A stretch of DNA of 64,000 nt. Source: Lathyrus oleraceus (taxonomy: Eukaryota; Streptophyta; Magnoliopsida; Fabales; Fabaceae). The DNA is taken from the NCBI RefSeq assembly GCF_024323335.1, contig NC_066580.1:261065332-261129331 (forward strand), written 5' to 3'. Positions 10,787 through 22,432 of this stretch are shown piece after piece (the first letter of the stretch is position 1; each line of letters starts with the position of its first letter). A model generated the notes under the pieces. That model had not been told where the DNA came from and did not search any database. It worked only from the letters and a program-made list of their open reading frames with translations. Position numbers and translations under genes: made by a program.

Positions 10787-13359
10787 AGGTCATTCTAGCC
10801 GGAGAAGTGAAGGTCAAAATCTTCGTCTCGACGGGGTAGAATGGGCTTAAATAATAACAAAGAGACGAAATTTGGTCCCTAAGAGACCTCATGATGCAAA
10901 TGTAGGTATGAAAAATGGTAGCACTCTGTGGAGATATGTGTCCACAAAAGCAAAGAAATCAGAAGCCACTGATAATCCATATGAGCAATTCACTCCATGG
11001 GACCAAGACCCTGGGGACTCTCCTGGGGATAGAAAAGGGATAAAAATGCGCGAGCAGGTCACGACTCAAAGCGTGTGGAACAGAATTCCAAAGGGAAAAG
11101 ATCCAATGGAAAGACTCGAGCTGACTCGAAGATGCATGTATTGGGGAATATACCAATACAACAAAAAACTATCCACAACGGATACTTCGGATAAAATCCG
11201 GATGAAAACAATCCACTAAGGGACTTCGCTGGGGATGTCCACAAGGACACTCCTGGGGATAGAAAAGGGATAAGGTATTATTGGTTACTGGGTAATAAGC
11301 TCAAGGAGACATGTGATCTGAACGCCAGGTATGAGGGTGAGAGATACAACATGCTCAGGAAGAGATGAATATCCAAGACCGGTATAAGGGTGAGAGATAT
11401 CAAAACTTCAAAACGTCTGAGGAAAACCTAAAAGGTATACTTCAACTCAGGGATTCTGACTCCACAGGGGACAAAAAGTCATAATAGGGAGCAGAGAGGA
11501 AGGAACACCAGGGATACCGGTTACTGGGCATATAATAGGTGACCAACCAAGGCGTGAATTGGGGAATATTCCAAAAACACTCATCATCCAAAAGAGGGCT
11601 AAAAGAAAACTCGATTACAGGATGGATATTCGACTCCACAAAGGGGATACGAATCTTACTCAACTGGGGAAGAACAAAAGGCTTCAGACCCGAGAGTGCA
11701 TGAGATATACTATCTATTTCCGTCAGAACGTAGATAATATACTCGCATGGACGATTATCCACAACCGGTTACTGGGTTAATAAAGGATAAATCGACCGAA
11801 AAGAAAAGGCATCGGGATACCGAAACTAGGTATATAATGATGACCAATTCAGGGGAGAAACAATCGTTACCAACAACAACAAGGTAGACGAGAGATGACC
11901 CGCTGGGGATAAATTGCGTAATCAGGGCAATTATCCAAGCAGATGAGGGGATATCATCACCGAATATTGGATGAAGATAACTGTCACCAATTAAAGATGA
12001 GCAAAAATAGTTACTCTGCAAAAAGGGAAGAAATAGGGTTTACAACTACCAGTATGAGGGTAGAGAAACATAGACTCCGCCGGGGATAATGATTACTAAT
12101 TATTAAGCAATTATTCATTTACCACGGGGAAACAGGAAAAGAGTCTCAAGAGACCGATCTAGGATCAAACTAGATAGGCACACCAAATCAAGACTTGTCC
12201 CGGTGAGGATATAACTCAATGGGGAAAACCATCCCAGTATATGTGTTGGGAAGGAACAAAAACAATCAACATCCACGAGGACATAACTCGGTGGGGAATA
12301 TGGAAGAAAGGATAGACGCTTTCTGCCTATGGAGCTGACTCTATATGGAGAGATCAGACACACACGTCTGCTTGGGGAAGTATATCACCAAATAGCAGGA
12401 GACAACAAACAATGATATATGGCAAAGAATGCAACATGAATATCTGAATGTTATAATTATGCATGAATATGCGTGGTTTATGTATGATGTATGCTGACAG
12501 ACAGACATATCTAACACAACCAGGTTCAGGAATCAACCACCCGGTACTACATCTCAAGAGAGAAAGCCAAGTTGACCGGGGAGTATCCAATCTGCTGGGG
12601 ATCAGAGATACCAGGAAGCAAAGAACTCTGCAAGGGATGAATCATCAATCATTCCAGCTGGGGACGAGAGTTATCATAGACAAGGTCCACCATACCAACA
12701 ACTCTACTGGGGAATCTATCCGAGATGATAAAGGATTTATCAGGATCAACCATCAAATACCACTCTTGCCCAAAGAGATCCAAGCTGCTGGGGAAGAAAG
12801 ATTGCTACTCTGCTGAAGGGAAGAGAGGTGACTCTCAACAAGCAATCCACTTGGTAGGATAAACCACAAGGGGTTCCAGAGGGAGGAGATACAGTCATGC
12901 CAGGAATATGGACAAAAATCTTACCCTGTTGGGGATCGTACCACCCTTGGGAGAGCACTGAGGATCTCCTAAGTATCCTTTCGTCATTGTGAATGTTCAC
13001 TTTGTTTAAAAACAAATTATAAAAAATTTGATCGTTTAAAACAATGATATTTTCTTAATCAAAACATGCAAAACATTTGTTGAATAGAAACAGATAAGAG
13101 TGCCAATAATTGGATAAAAGGCTCAAATTTATTTGATAGAATGGTAGTCTGCGAATGGCAAGACTCCATAGATCTTTACAAATTTGAAATTGGTGATATA
13201 TATTAGAAAAGGGCTACATTGAACATAATGACCATTTCACCACCAATTCTGAATCCGATGTATTTGAAGCTTTGGCTGATAATGAGCAAGGATCTCTAAC
13301 GGACGACAGTTGTAGAACAAAGTCTTGTCAGGATGCAGTTACTTGCCAAATCCCTAATT
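10787..13359 (-). repeat. Element B 3' UTR, degenerate repeats
   Basis: About 2.6 kb without credible coding. Short degenerate repeats such as 'ggttactgggtaata' recur around 11280, 11518 and 11764. 'Ctggggat'-type PBS-antisense motifs are scattered throughout (for example 11226, 12084, 12593, 12787, 12930). It is more degenerate than the UTRs of C, D and E. Confidence 0.65.
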
Positions 13360-13545
13360 TTTGCCTAGATTGCCCCAGGATGAGGTACTCAATCTAGCGG
13401 GATACATATATCATTATTATATATTTTTTGTGTCTCTAACTTTTGCCTGGATCGCCCTTTCGGGTTTTCAATCCACCGAGACGCTCATTTTTGCCTAAGC
13501 CGCCCTTTCGGGTTTTCAACTTAGCGAGCTATTCAGTTTTTATTT
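13360..13545 (-). other. Post-pol hairpin cluster of element B (three hairpins)
   Basis: Stems at 13366-13372/13390-13396, 13448-13454/13469-13475 and 13495-13502/13517-13524. In sense each hairpin is followed by GGCAAAA. Two have an inner CCC-GAAA-GGG stem, a GNRA tetraloop. Same order and position as in element A. Confidence 0.65.
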
Positions 13546-14779
13546 TTAGGCGAAGTATTTCTTGACTGCATATGAATTCACAGGACGAGTGAAATCCTCC
13601 CCATCCATAGTTGTATGTATCAAAGCACCGCCTGAAAAGGCTCTCTTAACAACATATGGACCTTCATAATTTGGAGTCCACTTGCCCCTGGAATCGGGCG
13701 CGATAGACAAGACTTTCTTGAGCACGAGGTCACCTTCTCGGAACACACGAGGCTTGACCTTCTTATCAAAAGCTTTCTTCATCCTATGCTGATATAACTG
13801 ACCGTGGCACATGGCAGTCAATCTCTTTTCTTCTATCAAGTTCAGTTGGTCATAACGACTCTGAACCCATTCAGCATCAGTCACTTGGCTTCCATCAAGA
13901 CTCTCATTGATGGGATCTCCACCTCTACAGGGAGTACAACCTCCGATCATATTATCAACGTACACCTCAATCTCCTTATGCATCATGTCATGGAATAAGG
14001 TAGTCATAGCTCGTTGATACGTGGCTCCGGCGTTCTTCAAACTGAAGGGCATCACTCGATAACAGAATGTTCCCCAAGGTGTGATGAATGTTGTCTTCTC
14101 CATATCCTCGGGTGCCATTTTAATCTGATTATATCCGGAAAATCCATCCATAAACGAGAAGACTTTGAATTTAGCTGTATTATCTACCAACATATCAATA
14201 TGTGGTAGAGGGAAATCATCTTTCGGACTAGCTTTATTCAAGTATCTATAGTCCACACACATCCGGACTTTTCCATCTTTCTTAGGCACGGGCATAATAT
14301 TGGCCATCCATTGAGGATATATAGAAGTCACCAGGAACCCCGCATCAATTTGCTTATGAACTTCCTCTTTGATCTTCACTGCCATATCAGGATGAGTTCT
14401 TCTGAGCTTCTGCTTTACAGGCATGCACTCAGGCTTTAGAGGTAGGAAATGTTGCACAATATCAGTATCTAGACCAGGCATGTCTTCATATGACCAGGAA
14501 AAGACGTCAACATATTCTCGTAACAACTTAATCAACCCCTTCTTAACAGATTTTTCCATAAGTGCCCCAATCTTTACCTCTCGCACACAATCTTCAGACC
14601 CCAAGTTGACTGTTTCCAGATTCTCAAGATGCGGCTGAATGATCTTCTTTTCATGCTCAAGTAGACGGGTGATCTCATAAGGAATCTCTTCAACATCATC
14701 TTCTTCCGCCTCAAATACAGGGAATTCAAAATTGGGAGATGGTGTTGGGTCATTATGTTCAATGGGTTTAGAAATCAAC
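13546..14779 (-). pseudogene. Element B pol: in-frame RT-integrase fusion by internal deletion
   Basis: One open frame of about 410 codons. It contains the pol N-terminus, RT fingers and palm ([44 protein letters not shown]), then YVDNM where the catalytic motif should be YVDD. Directly after, it joins integrase C-terminal sequence (QSRYDQLNLIEEKRL to the VKKYFA end). The RT thumb, RNase H and integrase core are missing, yet the frame is kept. The start is set at the intron acceptor, because the frame runs open back to it and lacks an ATG there. Cannot work as RT or integrase. Confidence 0.85.
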
Positions 14780-15045
14780 CTGCATAATGATTTTGGATAT
14801 AAAAGAGATTTTAGAATTCAAACAAAGCAAATCATTATGCAGATGAAAAGATTGATTTTATTTTATTTTTTAGGGTTTTATGTGATCACCAATTTCATGC
14901 AAAAACAAAAAGGGAAAATAAATGGGAAAAAAAACATTTAACATGAATTTATTGAATGAAAATATCATTGTATTTATGTTGCCAACAAAGTTATCACTCC
15001 TCCTTTTGGCATGGGAGAAGGGTTTTTAAACAAAGTGATCATTAC
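14780..15045 (-). other. Predicted Ogre intron between gag-pro and pol, element B
   Basis: Donor GTAATG, with the gag-pro stop TAA at 15042-15044 inside it; acceptor ATTATGCAG ending at 14780; 266 bp. Joining the exons completes a codon and enters the pol frame without a stop. Intron splicing at this place is known for Ogre elements; these boundaries are my prediction. Confidence 0.65.
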
Positions 15046-18000
15046 GTTGACTTACGGACAACTGTTGGAATATCCACAGCGACCCAATTGTTGCAGACCC
15101 CTCCAGGGATAATGAAATTGCCAGAATCCTTTGTATCTTCTTCTAAGACAGCACCAGTCTCCTCATCTAGACCAGTGTGGATGAAACCTCCACTCTTGAA
15201 TAACCCTTGCTTGTTGAAAGTACCAGAAGAAAAACCTATGCCAGCCCGGGACTCGTTGTCTTCTAACTCAATCATTTTTCCTAAACCAGTGGTTGCACCA
15301 CGCTCAATGGCCAGCTTTGCATCTTTGTAGGAAGCAAATGAATGAGTTCTCTTCTTAATAAGCTCAGCAATAGATAAAGCTTGGAAAGGAGTTCCAACTT
15401 CAACCTCAGCATCTATATAAGAGAAGGAAGACAAATGGCTAACCAGGAGAGCCCTTTCCCCCTACCACTACCAGTTTCTTGTTCTTCACAAATTTCAGCT
15501 TCTGGTGTAGGGTGGACGTCACAACGCCTGCCTCGTGAATCCATGGTCTACCTAAGAGACAGCTGTACGATGGGTGAATGTCCATAACCTGGAAGGTAAT
15601 TTGGAAATCACTTGGTCCAATCTTGATTGGGAGATCAACTTCCCCAATCACAGTTTTGCGAGACCCATCGAAAGCCTTCACAACTACTCCAATCTGCCTC
15701 AGGGGAGGCCCTTGATATGATAGCTTTGAGAGAGTGGACTTTGGCAATACGTTCAATGATGACCCAATGTCCACCAGTACATTGGAGATGGCGTCGTCTC
15801 TACAACCCATAGATATATGTAATGCCAAGTTGTGGTCTCTTCCCTCCTCAGGGAGATCAGAGTCACAAAAGCTCAGGTTGTTACAAGCAATAATATTTGC
15901 AACAATGCTATCGAATTGCTCCAAAGTGACATCGTGATCTACATATGCCACATCCAACACCTTTTGTAGAGCCTCTCGGTGTGGTTCTGAATTTAAGAGT
16001 AAGGATAACACAGATATTTTGGATGGCTTTTGTAGAAGTTGGTCTATAACATTGTACTCGTTTTTCTTGATGAGTCTCAGCATCTCATCACAGTCTTCTT
16101 TCTCATTGCCACTCGGGACAACAGAAGTAGGAGTTTTCAGTACGGAGGAGGGCTTAACAGCAAGTGCTGGATTAGGAGAATTCGCAATGTTCCCAATCGG
16201 GCGTTCAACAAAATCAGCATTAATTTGAGGCTTCGGCGGTGCTGAAAATACACGGCCACTACGGGTCAAACCGCTAACATCGGCAATATTCACAACAGAA
16301 GAAGAGGGCAAGGACACCTCTTTCCCATTCTCTGCTGCTACAGCGTTGTAGCGATAGGGAACTGCCTTTTCAGAAGAGTAAGGCACAGGACCAGCAGGCT
16401 TAATGATCAGAGTGGGAGAAGCCTTCTGCTTGCTACCATTGTACTTGATGATAACAGGCTTGGGTATCCGGAACACCGGGGAGATCACATTGACCTCAGG
16501 CTCATTTTCATCAACATTCCTGTTTTGAAGGATCTCAACGACTCCTTCGTCCAGCATTTCCTGAACATCCTTGCGCACCTGGCAACAACCCAATCGGTTA
16601 ACAGAGCAGACTCGACATCTATCATGGTCATGCTCATAATGACTGTAGTCACACAACAAACGATGCATGTGGACCAGAGACTGTTGAATATGACTGACAT
16701 ATTTAACCTTGTATTTTCCAGGGCAACCCTGGACCATGTTGACAGATTTCCCATGTTCGGGCAATGGGTTCTTCTTCACATTAGGGCCTACGTCCTCAAA
16801 ACATAAAATACCACTCCTCACAAGGTCTTGAACCTTGGTCTTCAAAGGGTAACAATTCTCCACGTCGTGGCCGGGAGCCCCAGAATGGTAAACACAATGT
16901 AACTCAGGCTTATACCACCACTGGGGGTTAGCAGGTATAGCCGGTGGGTCTCTCGGAGTAATCAGCTTCCTTTCTATCAAAGAGGGATATAACTCTGCGT
17001 ACGTCATAGGAATAGGATCGAAGGTGACCCTTTTCCTCTCGTAACTCGTGCTGATTTGATTACTGTTTCGAGGCTGGTAGGCCTGCTGCTGCGGTCGATG
17101 TTGTTGTTGCTGATATTGCGGATGTGGTTGCTGATTGTTACTATGTTGCTGATACTGTTGATTGTCTCTGAAAACAGGTGCTATATGAGCCACCTGGTGC
17201 TGGTTACTGGCGGGACGCATAGTCTTCCTCCTCATAGAGGGTCTTCTTGGTTTCTCATGGGAGGTCACAACATGTGCCTCTTCATCTTTCTTCTTTGCAA
17301 ACGCCCCATAACGTTTGGCAGAAGAGCCTTCTTCTCTGGTTAACCGTCCTTCACGGGCCCCTTCTTCTAGACGCATCCCCATATTCACCATCTCGGTGAA
17401 GTCAGAAGGAGAGCTAGCAATCATCTGCTCATAATAAAAAGAACTTAAAGTCTTCAAAAGATCTTAGTCATCTCTTTCTCTTCTAGCGGAGGCACGATCT
17501 GTGCTGCCACCTCTCGCCACCTCTGGGCGTACTCCTTAAATGTTTCTTTATCCTTCTGGGACATGGCTCTCAATTGATCTCTATCGGGAGCCATATCCAC
17601 GTTGTACTTGTACTGCTTGACGAAGGCTTCATCGAGATCATTGAAGGATCGGATGTTCGCGCTGTCTAAACCCATGTACCAACGCAAAGTGGCACCGGAC
17701 AGACTGTCCTGAAAGTAGTGGATGAGTAGTTGGTCATTATCGATTTGAGTCGACATCTTCCTGGCATATATGACCAGGTGGCTGAGAGGACAAGTATTTC
17801 CTTTGTACTTTTCAAAATCAGGGACCTTGAATTTCACAGGGATCTTCACATTTGGAACCAAGCAGAGTTCGGCAGCAGACTTGCCGAAAAGATCCTTCCC
17901 TCTGAGAGTTTTCAATTCCTTGCGAAGCTCAAGAAATTGATCGTTCATAGCATCCATCTTCTCATTAACATCTGGACCCTCAGACGGCTCAGAATGATAG

Positions 18001-18404
18001 ATGGTGTCGTCTACCCTGGGCAAAGTATGCACGACAGGAGGAGGAACGGCAAGGACCGGGCTAGATGCCGGTAGAGAAGCAAAGGTAGGAACAGGACCCT
18101 CAGGCATGAAATTGGGAGGCATCCCCCACGGGAACTCGGTTGGCATGGCTGTTGGAACAAAGTGTGCACTGGCAGCGGGATTAGAGGAGACAATCTCGGA
18201 GATAACTGTCCTCTGGGGAGGAGTTGAAGGTGTCATAGAAGACTGGCTCTGGGCAGCCATGAGTGACTCCATTAGGGTAGTCAATCTGGCCACTTCCTCT
18301 TTCTGCTCGTGGTTCTCTTGCTCTAAGTGATCCATCAGTCTTGAAATGTTGGCTCTAATGTAGTACCGGTGAGTCAGCTTGTCTTCAAAATAAATGAAGC
18401 ACAC
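15042..18404 (-). pseudogene. Element B gag-pro, two 1-nt frameshifts
   Basis: Three consecutive frames cover a whole gag-pro: 17454-18404 (Gag N-terminus and capsid, with LIHYFQDSLSGATLRWYMG), 15439-17457 (Q-rich linker, CHHC zinc motif CVYHSGAPGHDVENC, protease, LGRPWIHEAG), and 15042-15434 (C-terminus). Both frame changes fit one-base losses in homopolymers, a T run near 17455 and a G run near 15460. The protease site reads VDIGSS where active copies have DTG, so the protease would be inactive. A likely initiator ATG is at 18335, but the frame is open upstream to the splice acceptor at 18442. Confidence 0.85.
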
Positions 18405-18441
18405 AGAGTTAGACCATAGGGCAAGGGACCAGAAACAAAAC

Positions 18442-18444
18442 CTG
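18442..18444 (-). promoter_or_regulatory. Putative 3' splice site ahead of gag, element B
   Basis: In sense TATGCATAAGCAG followed by G. The gag frame is open from here to the gag ATG, in the same phase as in element C. Similar TGCATAACAG sites precede gag in C, D and E. No donor is assigned in B. Confidence 0.35.
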
Positions 18445-18650
18445 CTTATGCATATGATGCATGCAATGCTTGTGCATATGATTTGTTTTTTTTTTATTTC
18501 AAAGGAACTTTAGAGTTTTATTTGCAAATTCGGGAAATATTAAGCATTTTATCACATATGGAAATATCTCATCAAATAATATCAGGGAAAAGAAGTGCAT
18601 CATCGTGAATCATATACAAGAGAAAAGGAAAATAATCGTCTTATGGATCC

Positions 18651-20102
18651 CTAGAAACAATCATCTAAAGCTCGGGACACAGGAAGATAAGATGCGCGAA
18701 GCCTCTTCACCTTCCTCTCATAGGCTGCCTCCATATCGGCCTTCTCTTTGGCGAGTCGATCATACTTCCTCTTCCAGAACTTAGAAGACTGAGGAAGTAG
18801 AGAAGTCCATACATCATCAGGGTCATCAATAACCTGATGCTCAAGAAACTCAATCAACACATCCTTCTCCTTAATCTGCTGAAGCAACTCTTCACGTTCA
18901 CGGATCCAGGCACGTGAACGGTCTTCGTATCTCAACTCCTCTACTCCTTGATTAGGAAGGGTTGAAGGCCCATCCATAATCATAGGTGTAGGTCTCGGAT
19001 ACTCGTAAGGCATGAGATACTCAGACGCCCTCTTCCTAACCCAAATAGTGTAAGGCTCCAAAGCGATGCAATTCTTAGGACCCAACTCTTTCCTTCCTTT
19101 CCTATGAATCTTGCGCCAAGCGCGGACCATCATAGCTTTCAAGCCTTGGGGATCTTTACCATCCTGAAAGAATACACCCTCTAACATAATGTTATTGGGT
19201 TTATCCTTTAAGGGGAACCCAAGCTGCAGACGTGCCAAAACAGGATTGTAGTTAATCCCACCACATGTACCAAGAAGGGGTACATTGGAGAATTTGCCAC
19301 AAGAGTCAATAATCCGCACACCATCATACACATGGTTATACCGAGAGATATCATCATTAGTGAGAGACATAAGTCTCGTGGACCACCGTAGACATTCCTT
19401 GTTCTCCTTGAAAGCGACAGTCTGAGATAAGTGAGAAATAAACCACTTATACAACAGAGGCAAATAACACACAATGGCGCCACCACCCTTTGCATTCCTC
19501 ATATGCAAAGAGAAGTAGGTATCGCCCAACAGAGTCGGAACGGGATTAAGAGTAGAGAAGATCCTAATAGCGTTCACATCCACAAACTTGTCGATGTTGG
19601 GGAACAATACCAATCCATAGATGAGAAGTACAAATATGGCCTCAAAGGCGTTCTCACTCGTGGCCTTCCCATACATAGTAGCTTGAGCAATGAGGAACTC
19701 AGAAGGGAGACCTTGAATTCCACCTTTGGTAGTCATATGAGCACCAACTAGAGATTCATCTATGTGTAACATGTCAGCTATCTCTTTAGAAGTAGGAATA
19801 CTCTCCAAGCCACTGAACGTCAACTGGTCTAGAATAGGTATACCCACAAGGTAAGCATACTCCTCAAGGGTAGGCAAAAGCTGGAAATCCGGAAACGTGA
19901 AGCAACGGTACAAGGGATCATAAAACTGCACCAATACACTCACCAATCCTTCATCCACCTGAGTAGTGAGAAGAGGAAGAAGCTTCCCAAAACGAGCCTT
20001 GAAACCCAAAGGATCTAATACATAGGATGTCAGATTCCTTAACTCTTTCAAATCTGGTTGCCTGAAGCTATACTTCTTTGTATTCCTTCTTTGTCTTTCC
20101 AT
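18651..20102 (-). CDS. Ogre ORF1 protein, element B
   Basis: Intact frame. The ATG at 20102 (MERQRRNTKK) is preferred over the in-frame ATG at 20204, because similarity to the ORF1 of element E begins after it; this gives 483 residues. Shared features with E's ORF1 are FTFPDFQLLPTLEEYAYL, a GIPILDQ..FSGLE block, IYGLVLFPN, NPVPTLLGD and W.RK.A.EYLMPY. The C-terminal third is charged and probably coiled coil (EREELLQQIKEKDVLIEFLE). ORF1 is specific to Ogre/Tat elements, is related to the plant-mobile-domain/DUF7745 group as I recall it, and its role is unknown. About 250 bp separate it from gag. Confidence 0.85.
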   Translation of the reverse strand: MERQRRNTKKYSFRQPDLKELRNLTSYVLDPLGFKARFGKLLPLLTTQVDEGLVSVLVQFYDPLYRCFTFPDFQLLPTLEEYAYLVGIPILDQLTFSGLESIPTSKEIADMLHIDESLVGAHMTTKGGIQGLPSEFLIAQATMYGKATSENAFEAIFVLLIYGLVLFPNIDKFVDVNAIRIFSTLNPVPTLLGDTYFSLHMRNAKGGGAIVCYLPLLYKWFISHLSQTVAFKENKECLRWSTRLMSLTNDDISRYNHVYDGVRIIDSCGKFSNVPLLGTCGGINYNPVLARLQLGFPLKDKPNNIMLEGVFFQDGKDPQGLKAMMVRAWRKIHRKGRKELGPKNCIALEPYTIWVRKRASEYLMPYEYPRPTPMIMDGPSTLPNQGVEELRYEDRSRAWIREREELLQQIKEKDVLIEFLEHQVIDDPDDVWTSLLPQSSKFWKRKYDRLAKEKADMEAAYERKVKRLRASYLPVSRALDDCF

Positions 20103-20997
20103 GTCTGAAAATTTTGCAAATAGACCTCTTAAGTTCCTTGAAAATTTTCTCATTATTTTGATGATATGAATGCAAATGGGTGCATGAATGCATGAATGCA
20201 ACAATCACACTCAAGGATCAAGCAAAGCACACCAAACAAAGATCATGGGATGGATCATGTTATCCTTAATATCAACCATCCATTTTGGTGGATTATGGTT
20301 TACACCTTATCAACACCCAAGTTCCATTGATATTAAGGATACCTGAACGGATCAACCATGAATCAAGGGTTTGTTGTAAGTCACGAGCATGGAGTTTAGG
20401 TTAAGAACCACCCAAAGGGAGTGTACTAAGTTTTAAACCTGCCAAACATGTTCTACAAAAGGTTCCCATAGTCATCATCCCATCTTTCGGATATTATCGG
20501 GGAAACGACTACTCGTATCCCAAAAATATTCTCAAGAGAGACTCTTATGAGTGTAGTATCGCGTAACAATCGTGTCAAATCTTACACTTGAACGACTTTC
20601 GCACTACATCCTACGAATAGGCCAAGATGAGTTTGGTAAACTAAGGTCCTTGGCTTCTAAGGTCTATATTGGAAAAAGTAATGTCTAACCACAACTACTT
20701 GTGTGACATTATTGATCCCAACATGACCTCCACCAAGTGAATGGGCTTGCAAGTCGACTTGCTAAGGAATAACTCCACACAAGTCGACAAGACTATGCCA
20801 TTCTCCTATCCTAAGTGCACTCGAGTACGGGTATAGAACTCATCTCACAAGGATCACCAAGCATACAAGGAATTAATATCAAGCAATTCAATCATTACAT
20901 ACAATACAGTAATCCCAAATTGCACAAAAATATGTCACAAAATAAATACAATACAACAAGCATGAAAAGTCGGCAAAACCCACTAGGCAAATACATA
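20103..20997 (-). other. Element B 5' leader with conserved hairpin
   Basis: Untranslated region between PBS and ORF1. About 600 bp are closely similar to D's leader at 48100-48720. It includes a perfect 15-bp inverted repeat, 20261-20275 with 20327-20341, which is also kept in D. Leaders of LTR elements usually hold packaging and dimerisation signals; that role is inferred. Confidence 0.65.
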
Positions 20998-21015
20998 TCC
21001 CCAACAGAGTCGCCA
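20998..21015 (-). promoter_or_regulatory. Primer-binding site of element B
   Basis: In sense TGGCGACTCTGTTGGGGA, six bases inside the 5' LTR end. Differs by one base from the TGGCGACTCTGCTGGGGA of D and E. Ogre elements are reported to use tRNA-Arg. Confidence 0.85.
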
Positions 21016-21021
21016 CTTTTC

Positions 21022-22432
21022 TGTAGTGGGGTATTCGTTACCATTAGAGATATTGACTAAATCCAAGGTAAATCACACAAGTCGAGTCGCCACCGCACTT
21101 CTATTTATCCAAATGAATGGTTAGAAAGCAAACAAAAACATAAAAGTTTTATCGAATAAAAAACTAGTAAAAATGTCAGAGATCTGGGTAAGGGGGTTGG
21201 TTATGCAATGGGAAGGTATTAGGCACCCAAAGCATCCTAGGTACTCCTAGGGAGCCCTTTTCACATTTGTTGCAAAGGTTGTTGTTTTTTGTGAAAAATT
21301 TATTTGTGCAAACATGATTGAAGGGATGAGAAAAGCGTGTATGTTTATCTAATGTACTACTTACTAAAAGAAGGGTCAAAAGAAGATGACTCGCACGGAC
21401 GTCGCATCCACTACATACGTATCTCATCTGAATTTGAGAATCAGAGTCTTCGTAGCTCGGCTACCTATGGGTTAAGGGGAGTGTGCTCGCTAAGACATCG
21501 CGTCTTATGCCTACGTATCTCATCTGGGAAGAAAATCAGAGCAAAACATAGTTCGACCACCTATGAGGTAAGGGTTGTGTTTTGGGGTGAACGACGTTAC
21601 TACGCAATCTACCGGATGCTCGACCTTTGGAGACTTACTCGCCTGTAGTAGAAGGAGATAACGTGTTCTTAGGAGAAGAAAAATCAATGAGTTTGGGGTG
21701 TTTAGGGATGCTCATGCAAAAAGGCAGTCCTAGATGAAGGAACCGCGCTACCTTAAATGACATGCCACGAGAGGCTATACGAAACCTACGAAATCGGTAA
21801 CATGCGGGAAAAGTAAAGGGATCGAGAGATCTACCATACGGATAAAGATCCGAAGTAACAACAATTAGATAAATAAGAAACCCAAAGACTCTTCCAAGCT
21901 AAACACCATCAAAGAAAGCGAGTCAGTACAGGTAAACGGAATAAACCTTCAGGTGGTATCCCACAAATAAAGTGGAACACCAGGCAAGCCATCTCTACAA
22001 GAGTCATATGAGCCCTCACAAAACAAAACTCAACAAACAGGTTAGAGAAACAAGATAGGGTAATCAAGATTTGCCCCCAAATCAAAATGTAACCACATGA
22101 ATCATGCCATTAAAATTTACAAAAAGCTCACAAAAAGTAACCAAGGGTAGGAGGCCTAAACCTCTTGTCAAACACATGCATCAAAAGGGTATCAAATTCA
22201 CCCATAATACCTCATACCTTCAGAGCATTCAAATTAAAAGCATAAAGTAATGGGAATAAGGCAAACCTGACTGGAGAGATCGAATGAAATTGAATTGCCC
22301 GGTTGGGTTTGCAAAGCAATCTGAGGGTTTATATGAGAGGGAATTGGTTCTTTGCTGATGAGTTCCCTTCAGTCTCTGGAGGTTGCTTTGAACTCTGTTA
22401 GCTCTTCTCTCACAATCTTTTTCCCTGCCAGG
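21022..22432 (-). mobile_element. Element B: 5' LTR, cut by element C
   Basis: Begins TGTAGTGGGG on the plus strand, next to the PBS. It contains the conserved LTR hairpin (21203-21212/21226-21235), a U5 PBS-like motif (21084-21092) and a TATA-like TATAAA in sense at 22328-22335. It stops at 22432, where C's LTR starts. The five bases CCAGG at 22428-22432 should recur at C's far end as the target-site duplication. Confidence 0.8.

Larger units (their letters stand above)
10284..22432 (-). mobile_element. Element B, Ogre-like retrotransposon (whole)
   Basis: Order in sense (right to left): truncated 5' LTR, PBS, leader, ORF1, gag-pro, intron, deleted pol, hairpins, 3' UTR, polypurine tract, truncated 3' LTR. 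The two LTR remnants cover different parts of the LTR, so no age can be taken from them. Confidence 0.85.

Noticed and set aside
17454..17457. Programmed frameshift between B's gag frames (ATGA-like overlap)
   Set aside because: Fits a one-base loss in a T run; C has one continuous frame here.
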